This document shows, one piece after another, positions 51,056 through 60,400 of a stretch of 64,000 nucleotides of DNA. The notes beneath the pieces are model-generated. The model saw only the letters and a program-made list of their open reading frames with translations. It was not told the origin of the DNA and ran no database searches. This DNA is from Betaproteobacteria bacterium (GTDB lineage Bacteria > Pseudomonadota > Gammaproteobacteria > Burkholderiales > SG8-41): the NCBI GenBank assembly GCA_016868035.1, contig VGID01000008.1, forward strand, positions 1 through 64,000. The letters run 5' to 3'. A program made the translations under genes and the position numbers. How positions within the stretch are numbered: the stretch's first letter is position 1; every line of letters begins with the position of its first letter.

Positions 51056-52027
51056 TTACTGGAGCTCGAGCCCCGCCTCCTTGATGAGCTTCGCGAAGCG
51101 CGCATTCTCGGCTCTGAGCAGCTTCGTGAATGCCTCGGGCGATGAATTCGTGATCGGATCCGCGCCCTGGTTCTCGAAACGCTGACGGGTCTGCGGGTCG
51201 CGCACGATCGCGGTGATGTCCGCGGCGAGTTTCGCGACGAGGGGTTTCGGCATGCCCGCCGGCCCGAAGATGCCGAACCACGCCACGTGCTCGGCGGCCG
51301 GCAATCCCGCCTGCGCCACGGTCGGCACGTCGGGCAGCGCGGAGAGCCGGTTCGGGCTCGTCACCGCCAGCGCGCGCACGCGGTTGTCGCGTACCATCGG
51401 CATCGCGGCCGGCGCGGCGAACACGAAGAAGTGCACGCGCCCCGAGAAGAGGTCCGACCAGCCGTCGGCGATGATCTTGAAAGGCACGTGCACGGTCTTG
51501 AGGTTGGCCGCGCGCGCGACGATCTCCGCGCCGAAGTGGGCGATCGAGCCCACGCCCACCGAGGCATAGTTGAGCTCGCCGGGCCGTGCCCGCGCATAGG
51601 TAATGAATTCCTGGAGCGTCTTCACCGGCAGTTGCAGCGTCGCGCCCACGATGTTGGAAATGCCGGCGACCTGCACGATCGGCGCGCCGTCCTTGAACGG
51701 GTCGTAGGGCGGCTTCTTCTGCAGCATGGGAGAGGTAAGGTACGGATTGCCGAAGAGGCCGATCGTGTGCCCGTCGGGCGTCGCAGAGAGCACGAGCGGC
51801 GTGCCGACCAGCCCGCCGGCCCCGGGCCGGTTGTCCACGACGACCTGCACCTTGTACCGGTCGGTGAGCGCCGCGCCTATGGTGCGCCCGAGGAAATCGC
51901 TCGCGGTACCGGGCGGGAACGGCACAACGAGACGTATCGGGCGGTTCGGAAACGTCTGCGCCAGGGCGCTTGCCGCCCCGAGCAGCGCAACGAGGCAGGC
52001 CGCGACCAGCGTGCGCGTGAATTGCAT
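51056..52027 (-). CDS. Bug (TctC-family) periplasmic receptor
   Basis: Receptor of 323 residues starting MQFTRTLVAACLVALLGAAS at 52027 after GGAGAGAG. The mature part opens TFPNRPIRLVVPFPPGTASD, with VDNRPGAGGLVG and TPDGHTIGL. It is on the opposite strand to the preceding Bug gene and divergent from the cupin gene, so it may share a regulatory region with the cupin and monooxygenase. Confidence 0.9.
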   Translation of the reverse strand: MQFTRTLVAACLVALLGAASALAQTFPNRPIRLVVPFPPGTASDFLGRTIGAALTDRYKVQVVVDNRPGAGGLVGTPLVLSATPDGHTIGLFGNPYLTSPMLQKKPPYDPFKDGAPIVQVAGISNIVGATLQLPVKTLQEFITYARARPGELNYASVGVGSIAHFGAEIVARAANLKTVHVPFKIIADGWSDLFSGRVHFFVFAAPAAMPMVRDNRVRALAVTSPNRLSALPDVPTVAQAGLPAAEHVAWFGIFGPAGMPKPLVAKLAADITAIVRDPQTRQRFENQGADPITNSSPEAFTKLLRAENARFAKLIKEAGLELQ

Positions 52028-52253
52028 GGGCTCTCTCCTTGTCGTTCGTGCGGGCATTTTTTTGAGGAGCTCCGCCGGCCGGTTCGTCTCGTGGGCGGCC
52101 GCTGGTGCCACTCTCTCCCTTGACGTGCCGCGCGCGGCGGCCGCCTCCCATAGAGTAGTCCCCTCCCGCGGCGCGCGCAATCGTTTGCATTCCCGCAGAT
52201 GCCCCGCTACATTACCTTCGGGCTTCACGGCAGCACACTTCCGAGTACCGAAC

Positions 52254-53093
52254 ATGGCCCTCGTCCTGAATGAAAGCGCCGTCCCGGCCGAGCCGTACGG
52301 ACTCAACGCTCGCCGCCAGCGTCTGCTCACTCGGGCGCAGCTGCGCGACGCGTGCGTGCTGGTGGACCGGCTGATCCTCGCCCCCGGGGCCGCGATCGAG
52401 CTCGAAGTGCCGCCCGGTAACCTTGCCTGGTTCCAGATGCTGGAGGGAAAAGCTCTGCTCGCGCGCACGCAAGGCGGGGCGCAGCTCACCGCCGCGCACA
52501 TCGTGTGCCTGCCGCCGGGTTTCCGCGGCACGCTCGCGAGCAGCCCGGGCGCGGTGGCCCTCTACCTCGAGGTGCCCGATGCGGGGCGGCACGATCCCGG
52601 CTTCACCAGGCAGCCGCCGCAGCTGCGCGTAGTGGACTGGACGCGCGAGCCGGTCCTCGACTCCGAGCACGACGCGCGCAAGAGGATCTACATGGTGACG
52701 CCGAAACTCTTCGGCACCAAAGCGATCAAGGGCGAGATGATCATCTACCCGCCGGGGACCGAAGCCTCCAACCATCACCACGAGGGCGCCGAGCATTTTA
52801 TGTACGTGACCGGGGGCCGCGGGACGGCGTATGCGAACGAGCAACCTTTCCCTGTGCAAAAGGGCGATCTCATCTACTACGACGATCGCGAGCGGCATTA
52901 CCTGAGGAGCGAGGGCGACGAGGATATGGTGTTCGTGGAATTCTTCGTGCCCGGCGAGTACCGGACGGTGTGGGCGCCCGGGGCGGCGGTCTGCGCGTGG
53001 CTGCCGTCGGGGCGCGACATCCGCGGCGGCAGGCCCGTGCGCGAGATCAAGGCACACAGCTCGGCGCCGGAGGAGAGCCCGCAAGACGTCTGA
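52254..53093 (+). CDS. Bicupin protein
   Basis: Cupin-fold protein of 279 residues. The second half carries the metal-binding cupin motif SNHHHEGAEHFMYVTGG (about 168-184) and GDLIYYDDRERHYLRSEG; the first half has a degenerate cupin. It begins MALVLNESAVPAEPYGLNAR. Bicupins of this type include dioxygenases and isomerases. Its stop codon is 28 bp before the FAD monooxygenase start, so the two genes probably form an operon. Confidence 0.8.
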   Translation: MALVLNESAVPAEPYGLNARRQRLLTRAQLRDACVLVDRLILAPGAAIELEVPPGNLAWFQMLEGKALLARTQGGAQLTAAHIVCLPPGFRGTLASSPGAVALYLEVPDAGRHDPGFTRQPPQLRVVDWTREPVLDSEHDARKRIYMVTPKLFGTKAIKGEMIIYPPGTEASNHHHEGAEHFMYVTGGRGTAYANEQPFPVQKGDLIYYDDRERHYLRSEGDEDMVFVEFFVPGEYRTVWAPGAAVCAWLPSGRDIRGGRPVREIKAHSSAPEESPQDV

Positions 53094-53121
53094 ATCGGCC
53101 CGCGAGGCACGAACTTCCCGG

Positions 53122-54330
53122 ATGTCCGTGATGCCCCGGCGCGCGATCGTGATCGGCGGTTCGTTCGGGGGGCTGTTCACGGGCACCCTGCTCGCGCGCC
53201 AGGGATGGGACGTCGAAGTGTTCGAGCAGGCCACCGAGGGCCTCGTCGGGCGCGGCGCCGGCATCATCCCGCACCCGGAGCTCTTCGAATGCCTCGGGCG
53301 TATCGGCATTCCGGTGGACGAGTCGTTCGGGGTGGAAATTCCGCAGCGCGTGACCTTCGACCGCAGCGGAGCCGTCATCGCCACGCTGCCGCTGCCACAA
53401 TTTCTGACCACCTGGGGCCGCCTCTACCAGCTGCTCATGGCCACGTTTCCCGCGGGCCGCTATCACTTCGGCCACGCCTTCCGCAGCCTGGAGCAGGACG
53501 CGGCGGGAGTAACGGCCCGCTTCGCCAACGGCGCCGCCGCGCGCGGCGATCTCCTGATCGGCGCAGACGGCATCCGATCCGCCGTGCGCGCGCAACTCGC
53601 GCCCGAGGCCAGGCCGGTCTATGCCGGCTACGTCGGCTGGCGGGGGCTCGCCGAGGAGCGGCTGCTCTCGCCTGCGGTCCATCGCGATCTCTTCCCCCGG
53701 TTCGCGTTCTGCCTGCCCCCCCGCGAGCAGATGCTCGGCTACCCGGTGGCCGGCTTCACCAACTCGACGCGGCCGGGCGAGCGCTGCTTCAATTTCGTCT
53801 GGTACCGCCCGGTCGAGGAAGAAGAAGCGCTGCCGCGCCTGTGCACCGATGTCGCCGGCAAGCGTCACGACATGTCCATCCCGCCGCCGTTGATCCGCTC
53901 CGAGGTGCTGGCGGCGGTGCGGCGCGCGGCGGCGGAGCTGCTTTCACCCCAGTTCGTGGAAGTCGTGCGCCACTCGCGCCAGCCGTTCTTCCAGGCGATC
54001 TTCGATTTCATGTCGCGCGCGGTGGCGTTCGGGCGCGTCGCGCTGCTCGGGGATGCGGCGTTCGTCGCGCGGCCGCACGTGGGCATGGGCGTGACCAAGG
54101 CCGCCGGTGATGCGATGGCGCTCGCCGACGTCCTGCGCGAATCCGGCAACGATGTGCCGGACGCGCTCGCGCGCTATCAGGCGCGGCGGCTGCGCTTCGG
54201 TGCGGCGGTCGTCGACCGGGGCCGCGAGCTAGGCGCCTTTCTTCAGGGCAGCGATGCGGAGGAAGCCCGTCGCCATCACACGCCGGAGGCCGTGATGGCG
54301 GAGATCGCCGTCACCCGCGAGTTCATCTGA
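53122..54330 (+). CDS. FAD-dependent aromatic monooxygenase
   Basis: Flavoprotein of 402 residues with the FAD-binding motif VIGGSFGGLFTG (10-21), the segment IGADGIRSAVR and the second FAD motif ALLGDAAFVARPHVGMG near the C-terminus. It resembles 2,6-dihydroxypyridine 3-monooxygenase-like hydroxylases. The bicupin upstream could act on its product. No reductase gene accompanies it, as expected for a single-component hydroxylase. Confidence 0.87.
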   Translation: MSVMPRRAIVIGGSFGGLFTGTLLARQGWDVEVFEQATEGLVGRGAGIIPHPELFECLGRIGIPVDESFGVEIPQRVTFDRSGAVIATLPLPQFLTTWGRLYQLLMATFPAGRYHFGHAFRSLEQDAAGVTARFANGAAARGDLLIGADGIRSAVRAQLAPEARPVYAGYVGWRGLAEERLLSPAVHRDLFPRFAFCLPPREQMLGYPVAGFTNSTRPGERCFNFVWYRPVEEEEALPRLCTDVAGKRHDMSIPPPLIRSEVLAAVRRAAAELLSPQFVEVVRHSRQPFFQAIFDFMSRAVAFGRVALLGDAAFVARPHVGMGVTKAAGDAMALADVLRESGNDVPDALARYQARRLRFGAAVVDRGRELGAFLQGSDAEEARRHHTPEAVMAEIAVTREFI

Positions 54331-54400
54331 CAGCGCGAACGGCGCGGACGAAAGCAACTCCGTCGCGTAGTAGAGTTTGCGAAACAGCGAGGGATGAAGA

Positions 54401-55354
54401 ATGGGGAACACAAGAAGGCATCCGATCGCCCCGGCGCTGGCGCTGCTTGCGGTGTTTGCGCCGCCCGCCGCCGCCTACCAGCCGCTCATCACCGACGACA
54501 CCGGCACGCAGGGCAAGCGCGGCAACCAGATCGAAGCGAGCCACGTCCAGTCCGTCGAGAAAGGGGCCGGCGCGACCGCAACCACGCGCATGCTCCCACT
54601 CGTCTATACCCGCGGCCTAACCGACACGCTCGACGCCTACGTGGGCCCGAGCTATGTCCGGTTCAGCCCGCCGCCCGGTGAGCCGAAGGGCAGCGGCGCG
54701 GGTAATCCGGCGCTCGGGGTGAAATGGCGTTTCCACGAGAACGAGGCGCAGAAGCTGAGCTTCGCGTTCAAGCCGGAGCTCCGGCTCCCGGTCTCGGACG
54801 GCGCGGAGACGCGCGGGCTGGGAAGCGGGCGCTCGAACGCGGGCGCCATGCTCATCCTCACGCAGGAGACAGGCTTCGGCGCGATCCACGCCAATCTCGC
54901 CGTCAACACCAACCGCTTTGCGCTTCAGGATAACCGCGACCTTAACCGTTCGACGCTCTGGCGCCTGTCGGTCGCACCGGTATACGAGCCGGCACCGGAG
55001 TGGAAAATCGCACTCGACGCGGGCATCGTCACCAATGCGCACAAGGCGGAGAAGGCCGGAATGGGCTATGTCGAGCTCGGCGTCGTCTTCTCGCCCAATA
55101 AAGACCTCGATCTCGCGCTCGGAGTCATCCGCGACGTGCACCACCGCGGGCACCGCGTGACCACCGCAACGGCAGGCGTGACGTGGCGTTTCAGGCAGTC
55201 GTTCCCGGACCGCCGGGCGGATCCGGTTGTTCCGCGGAGGAAGGCGGAGCGCCGCCGTCCGCCTCGGACCTTTCGGCGAGCTTGCGCCGCCGTTTTTCCT
55301 CTTGCTTGCGTTTCTTCGCCAGATCTCTCTGGCGCTTCTCGAACTTGTAATTAG
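54401..55354 (+). CDS. Outer-membrane beta-barrel-like (phenol/meta-pathway-type) protein with extended tail
   Basis: Exported protein of up to 317 residues, with a signal peptide ending APPAAAYQ. Repeating amphipathic beta segments such as TDTLDAYVGPSYVRFSP, GVKWRFHENEAQKLSFAFKP and TAGVTWRF match the meta-pathway phenol-degradation-like porin family. The barrel should end in TWRF; the remaining 50-odd residues (from RQSFPDRR) have Arg/Pro-rich composition. They lie opposite the small gene at 55191-55361, so a lost stop codon is likely. Confidence 0.7.
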   Translation: MGNTRRHPIAPALALLAVFAPPAAAYQPLITDDTGTQGKRGNQIEASHVQSVEKGAGATATTRMLPLVYTRGLTDTLDAYVGPSYVRFSPPPGEPKGSGAGNPALGVKWRFHENEAQKLSFAFKPELRLPVSDGAETRGLGSGRSNAGAMLILTQETGFGAIHANLAVNTNRFALQDNRDLNRSTLWRLSVAPVYEPAPEWKIALDAGIVTNAHKAEKAGMGYVELGVVFSPNKDLDLALGVIRDVHHRGHRVTTATAGVTWRFRQSFPDRRADPVVPRRKAERRRPPRTFRRACAAVFPLACVSSPDLSGASRTCN

Positions 55355-55361
55355 TCTTCAC
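55191..55361 (-). CDS. Small basic protein, cold-shock-neighbourhood type
   Basis: A 56-residue ORF from a GTG at 55361 reads VKTNYKFEKRQRDLAKKRKQ, followed by EEKRRRKLAERSE. This highly charged N-terminus is characteristic of a small conserved proteobacterial protein (typically MKTNYKFEKRQR...) often found beside cold-shock genes. It overlaps the 3' end of the outer-membrane protein frame on the other strand by about 160 bp. The function is unknown. Confidence 0.75.
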   Translation of the reverse strand: MKTNYKFEKRQRDLAKKRKQEEKRRRKLAERSEADGGAPPSSAEQPDPPGGPGTTA

Positions 55362-55428
55362 CTAAGCGTGGCTCCTGGTCCCGGCGGACGCCGGTTGCGA
55401 GCGATTCATTCAATGGGCGCCCGGAAGC

Positions 55429-55448
55429 GCCGGGAGCGCGCTCCCGGC
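55429..55448. terminator. 20-bp GC palindrome downstream of the cold-shock gene
   Basis: GCCGGGAGCG and its exact mirror form a palindrome 28 bp after the cold-shock protein stop on the minus strand. It has no T-run and so may be only an RNA hairpin or weak terminator. Confidence 0.4.
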
Positions 55449-55475
55449 ACGCTGCATGCTGCCGGTAGGCCGTCG

Positions 55476-55682
55476 TCAGGCCGACTTCAGATTGTCGGCC
55501 GAGACCTTGCCGTCCTTGCCGCGGGCGAGGTCGTACTGGACCCGCTGCCCCTCCGCGAGCGTGCCGAGACCCGCGCGCTCTACGGCCGAGATGTGAACGA
55601 ACACGTCTTTCGAGCCGTCTTCCGGCTGGATGAAGCCGAAACCCTTTGCCGGGTTGAACCACTTCACTTTTCCAACTGCCAC
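55476..55682 (-). CDS. Cold-shock domain protein
   Basis: Protein of 68 residues from the GTG at 55682, preceded by AGGAGG 6 bases upstream. It shows [18 protein letters not shown] (RNP1) and [14 protein letters not shown] (RNP2), the standard RNA chaperone motifs. It binds single-stranded RNA. Divergently linked small RNA-binding and zinc-ribbon genes suggest a cold-shock or stress cluster. Confidence 0.95.
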   Translation of the reverse strand: MAVGKVKWFNPAKGFGFIQPEDGSKDVFVHISAVERAGLGTLAEGQRVQYDLARGKDGKVSADNLKSA

Positions 55683-55711
55683 GAATAGCCTCCTGTCTAA
55701 GAACGAACGAA

Positions 55712-55906
55712 TTATGAGCCGGCTTCCCGGTTTTCGCGGGACGCAGGCTCGACCTTGGTGACGCAATAATTCACGGCACCGGAGCCATGGTGCCCTACTT
55801 TGGTGAACTTGTGATAGCCGCGGCAATGCGAGCAGCGGTGCAGGAATTCCTCACCCTTCCCAAGCGTGCGCACGACGGTCAGCTTGCCACAATGCTGGCA
55901 TCTCAT
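55712..55906 (-). CDS. Small zinc-ribbon protein
   Basis: Protein of 64 residues. It begins [20 protein letters not shown] and carries a second pair in [12 protein letters not shown], so two CxxC/CxxC pairs can form a zinc ribbon. GAGGACCC precedes the ATG. It lies 29 bp upstream of the cold-shock gene on the same strand. Function unknown. Confidence 0.75.
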   Translation of the reverse strand: MRCQHCGKLTVVRTLGKGEEFLHRCSHCRGYHKFTKVGHHGSGAVNYCVTKVEPASRENREAGS

Positions 55907-55966
55907 GGGCGGGTCCTCGGGCGGCGGCGTGCCCGCCCTTCGAGGAAAGTGGAGCGCGCAGGCATC

Positions 55967-56110
55967 CTAACGCCTGCGGCCGCGGCCGCGCTCCGGCCCG
56001 GGCCGCGCTTCGCTCAGCTCGAGCGGGTGCCCGCCGAACGCCTTGGCGCCAAGCGTCGTGACCGTCGCTTCGGCTGCGTCGGGACCGGGATTGCCGACGA
56101 AAATGCTCAT
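55967..56110 (-). pseudogene. Remnant of an RRM RNA-binding protein lacking its middle
   Basis: The 47-residue frame begins MSIFVGN, as RRM proteins do, then continues directly with a segment aligning to the RRM end (AEATVTTLGAKAFGGHPLEL, then SEARPGPERGRGRRR, the usual NEARPRxER tail). The RNP1 motif and about half of the RRM are missing, so an internal deletion of roughly 100-130 bp is inferred. No strong ribosome site is seen. It belongs to the cold-shock cluster neighbourhood. Confidence 0.6.
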
Positions 56111-56430
56111 TGCCGGATCGAGAGGGGTGGTTAAGGGGAGATTGCCGCAACGATTGCGGAAGGAGGCGGCGCGGAATAGGATTACACGATTTGTGCCGGA
56201 CATGATACACGAATCGGGGCTGAAAGTCCCGATTAATTTTTCGAGTTGGCGCGGTGGCGCCTCTGCGGGAAATCCCCGCCAGCGCCCGGGTCACAGATTG
56301 CGCGCGATTGCCGCTGACGAATGACGCGAGCGCCCGAAGCCACGCTCGAATCATCAGGACGGCCCGGAACGACGTCGAATTGACGCGGCGCATTCACGGG
56401 ACGAGAATTCGTGATCGAGAGAGGCGCGGG

Positions 56431-57426
56431 ATGGGGATTACTGACCGTCGCGAGACCGTGAAACCGGCGGGAAACGGGGCCGGGAGCGCAAACACGCTCG
56501 CAACGTTCCGGGTCGTGCCCACCGGGGCGGCGCTCGGCGCGGAAATACGCGGCGTGAATTTCTCCTTCCCCGTGCCCGAAGAAACGAAAGCCGCTCTGCG
56601 CAAAGCATGGGCCGATCACATGGTTCTGCTGTGGCGCGGCCAGCGTCTCGACGACGAGCAGTTGCTCGCGGCCTCCGCCATCTTCGGCGCGCCGCACGAT
56701 TCGGCGGCGCGCAAGTACCATCTTGCCGCCGGGCACGGCGTCGACGATTCCTACATGGTGTCGCGGCACCCCAGCATCACGATCATTTCCAACCTCGACG
56801 CGGGCGGCAAGCCGGTACTCGACAACGGCGGGCTCGGCAGCTACGAGGTCGTGTGGCACACGGACAACTCCTACGTCGAGGTTCCGCCCGCCGGGAGCAT
56901 GCTCTACGCCCTGGAGGCGCCGGTGGATGGCGGCGGCGACACCTCGTTCAACAACCAGTACCTCGCTTACGAGGAGCTGCCGGACGATCTCAAGCGCGCG
57001 GTCGAGGGCAGATACCAGGTGCACGACTCGAGCCGCAACAGCGCGGGGGTGCTGCGCCCCGGCGTCAAGCTCCCGACGAAACCGGAGGAAGTCGAAGGCC
57101 CCACGCACCCGCTCGTGCGCGTGCACCCCGAGACGGGAAGACGGGCTCTCTACCTGGGGCGCCGTCGCGTGTGGCCGTCGAATTACATCGTCGGCATCCC
57201 CAACGAAGAAAGCGAGCGCCTGCTCGACCGCCTGTGGGCGCACGCGACGCAGCCCAAGTACGCGTGGACGCACCGGTGGCGGGTCGGCGATATCGTGCTG
57301 TGGGACAACCGCTGCTGCATGCATTACCGCACCGAGGTTGACGTCACGCAGCGGCGCCTCATGCACCGGACCACGATCAGGGGCGAGCGGCCCGTTGCCC
57401 CGTGGGGCGACGACCCGACTGCGTGA
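56431..57426 (+). CDS. TauD/TfdA-family Fe(II)/2-oxoglutarate-dependent dioxygenase
   Basis: Dioxygenase of 331 residues from the ATG at 56431. The iron facial triad is WHTDNSY (about residues 140-146, His and Asp) and the distal His in RCCMHYRTEVD (about 297), with GALGAEIRGVNFS at the N-terminal and an Arg-containing tail for 2-oxoglutarate. It hydroxylates a sulfonate, aryloxy acid or similar. A longer frame to 56254 adds only arginine-rich shadow sequence. A CTTTCGC heptad array follows. Confidence 0.88.
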   Translation: MGITDRRETVKPAGNGAGSANTLATFRVVPTGAALGAEIRGVNFSFPVPEETKAALRKAWADHMVLLWRGQRLDDEQLLAASAIFGAPHDSAARKYHLAAGHGVDDSYMVSRHPSITIISNLDAGGKPVLDNGGLGSYEVVWHTDNSYVEVPPAGSMLYALEAPVDGGGDTSFNNQYLAYEELPDDLKRAVEGRYQVHDSSRNSAGVLRPGVKLPTKPEEVEGPTHPLVRVHPETGRRALYLGRRRVWPSNYIVGIPNEESERLLDRLWAHATQPKYAWTHRWRVGDIVLWDNRCCMHYRTEVDVTQRRLMHRTTIRGERPVAPWGDDPTA

Positions 57427-57441
57427 GCCGCGGGTCGGCTC

Positions 57442-57476
57442 CTTCCGCCTTTCGCCTTTCGCCTTTCGCCTTTCGA
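57442..57476. repeat. (CTTTCGC)5 heptad array
   Basis: Five 7-bp units, mostly CTTTCGC, lie between the dioxygenase stop and the AddA stop. The same family, in reverse orientation, encodes part of a signal peptide at 22053-22080. Confidence 0.85.
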
Positions 57477-57478
57477 CT

Positions 57479-60400
57479 TCATGGTGCCCATTCCCTCCAC
57501 CCCCCGAGGAGAGGGAAATACAACCCCAGCCGGATGGGGCGGTTATCCATCGCGCGCATGAGCGCCGCGTACTGCTCGAGCTGGGCGCGATAGCGCTCGC
57601 GCTCCCGGTCGAGGAATCCCTCGACGTCGCCACCTTCGTGCACGCCGGTCTTGTAGTCCACGATCCAGCGCGTGCCGCGCTCGTCCACGAAGGTACGGTC
57701 CATCGCCACGTTGACGACTTCGCCGCCCGCCACGCCGGTGAGCCGGAATTCGGACCGGGCCTGCGCGTGCGCGCCCAGCACCCAGCGCCCGCGCTCGTCG
57801 GTGAGGCTGCGATGGAGCGCCCGGACTACGCGTTCCACCGCGTTCCTGATTTCGGGCTCCGGCACGCCGAGACGCGCGAGGTCGCGCGCGAGCACCGCCC
57901 CGAGAGCGACGATGCGGGCCGCGTCCCATCGATCCAGCCCCTCGGCGGCGATCGCCTGCAGAAAGCGGTGCGCGACGGTCCCGACGTGCTTCGCCGTTTC
58001 CGAGGCCCACGAGAATTCGACCTCTTCATGCGGGCTCTTCGCTTCGTACACGATCTCCGCGCGCGGCCGCCACGCGAGCGCGGGCGGCGCAGCGGGAAGC
58101 TGCCAGCCCGCAGGAAAGCGACGGATCGTCGGCCCGTGCCTCGCGCCGGAGGCGGCGGCCGGCACCGGTTGGGCCTGAGCGTGCGCCGCAGCCGCAAATT
58201 CCTGCTCTACCGCCGGCCACAGGTGCCCGAGCAGCGAGCGAGGCCTGGGCCCGAGCGGCTTGCCCGGCGCCGGATTGACGTGGCCGATGAGATGCAGCTT
58301 CGATCGCGCGCGGGTGGCCGCCACATAGAGCAGCCGCGCCGCCTCGTGCTCCTCCTTTACCGCCTCGAGCGCCCTTAAGTAATCGTAGATCGCGTCCTGC
58401 TGCTGCGCCGCCTCCCGGATCGGAGCGAGCAGCAGATCGGGGCCGGCGCCCGCGCGCGGCCGCTCCATCCAGGCGAGCAGCTTCGGATCGTCATGCCGCG
58501 GCGCGTAACCGAGCCCCGGCACGATCACGGTGTCGAACTCGAGCCCCTTCGCCTTGTGGATCGTCATCAGCTGCAGCAGCGGCGCTTCGGCGCCGGCGTC
58601 CGCGCCCGCGTAGAGTTCTTGCGTGCGCGCGGCGAGCCGCTCGAGATCGGGCAGGTCGCCGCCTTCTTCGAGCTCCTCGAGAAGCCCGAGGAAGACCTGC
58701 GCGTCCTCGAGGTCCCTCGGCTGCTCCGCGCACGCCGGGCCGCCGAGCGCGAGCCACGCGCCCTCGATCCAGCGCCGCAGCGGCGCGCGCCGCCGCCGCG
58801 CGAGCGCGGCCTCGAGCACTTCCCGAGCCCGCGCGAGGCGCCGCCTGCCGTCCGCGCTGAGCCGCGCGAGGCCGGCAGCATCGTGCATGAGCGTCCACAC
58901 CGGCGCTGCGTGATCGTTGCCGGCCAGCGCATCGAGATCGGCCAGCGTCAGGCCGCACCATGGCGCGCGCAGCACCGAAAGCCACGCGACGCGATCGGCC
59001 GGATGGACGAGCGCACGGGTGAGCCCAAGCAGGTCCTGCACGACCGGCTGGTGCGCGAGGCTCTCGATCTCGATCGCCTGGAACCGGAGTCCGCCGCGAT
59101 TGAGCGCGGGGGCGATCGCGGAGAGATGCGTGCGTGCGCGCACCAGAATCGCGATGGTCTGCCCGGCGTTCTCGGAGCGGGCGCGGCGAACGAGATCCAC
59201 CACGAGCCGCGCCTCGGCCTCGCGGTCGGCCGTGAACAGTGCATGGAATTCAGGCGCGTCGCCCCGCGCCGCGGCTTCCGCGGCGACCGCGGGCGCAAAG
59301 GGCACCGCGCCGCTTGCGAGACCTTCCTCGTCGGGCAGCACCTGCTCGAACGCGCGATTGAACCATTCGACCAGCGCGCCGTTCGAGCGGAAGTTCACGC
59401 TCAGCCGCAGCGGCGCGAGCCTGACCGCCCCGATGCCCTCGTGCCACGACTGCATGTAGAGCGCGACCTCCGCTTTGCGGAAGCGGTAAATGGACTGCAC
59501 CGGGTCGCCGACGACAAACAGGGTCCGGCCCTCGCCCTCCTGCCACCCGCCGGTCAAGCGCCTGAGCAGGTCATGCTGACTCCACGACGTGTCCTGAAAC
59601 TCGTCCACCAGGAGGTGTCGGATGCGGTAATCGAGCGCGAGCGCGAGGTCGGTGGGCGCGTCGGGCTCGCCCAGCGCCCGGACCGCAGCCTGCGCGACCG
59701 CCGTGAAATCCACCTGCCCGCGCTCGCGGAACAGCACCTCGAGCTCGGCGACCGCAACCGGCAGCAGCCCGGCGAGCGCCTCGACCGCCTCCCACTGCGC
59801 GTCGCTGTAGGACACGGACGGAAGCATGCGCGCGAGGTGCAGCTGCTCGACGAACGTGCGATGCGGCTCGATCGCCGCGGCCAGCGCATCGAAGCGCCGC
59901 TTCATCGCAGCGGCAGCCTCCTTTTCGGATTTGCTCCTGCCCGGCGGAAAACCGGTTCGCACATCCACCTTCTGCCGCACCGCGCCGCTCTGGATGAGCA
60001 ACAGCTCGGCGATGCCCCGCCAGGCGGCGAGACCCGAGGGTGTCGCTTCCGGTAACGCCGTCAGGCCGCGGCACGCGACGAGCGGGCCGTCCTTCCCCAG
60101 CGCCTCGAGGCTCTGCGCGGCATGCGCGGCAAGGTGAACAACTTCGCCACGCGCCGCGTGCGGGACGAGCTCCACTAGCGCCGCGAGCGCGTCGCAGACC
60201 GCGTTCGCGAGCGCGGCCTCGAGCGCTTCGCGGCTGCTGCCGCGCGCATCCATCATCGAGCGTATCCACTGGTCGCGCACCGCGAGCATGTCCGCAATCA
60301 GCGCCTGCGCGCGCTCGAGGTGATTGTCGAGGTGCCTCAGCACGCGCGCGACGAGGCCGGACCACTCGTTCCCGCCGTCGAGTCCGGCCAACGTGCGGTG

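Noticed and set aside
56254-56430. Longer N-terminus for the TauD-type dioxygenase
   Set aside because: The extension is Arg-rich shadow sequence and the ATG at 56431 aligns with the usual family start.
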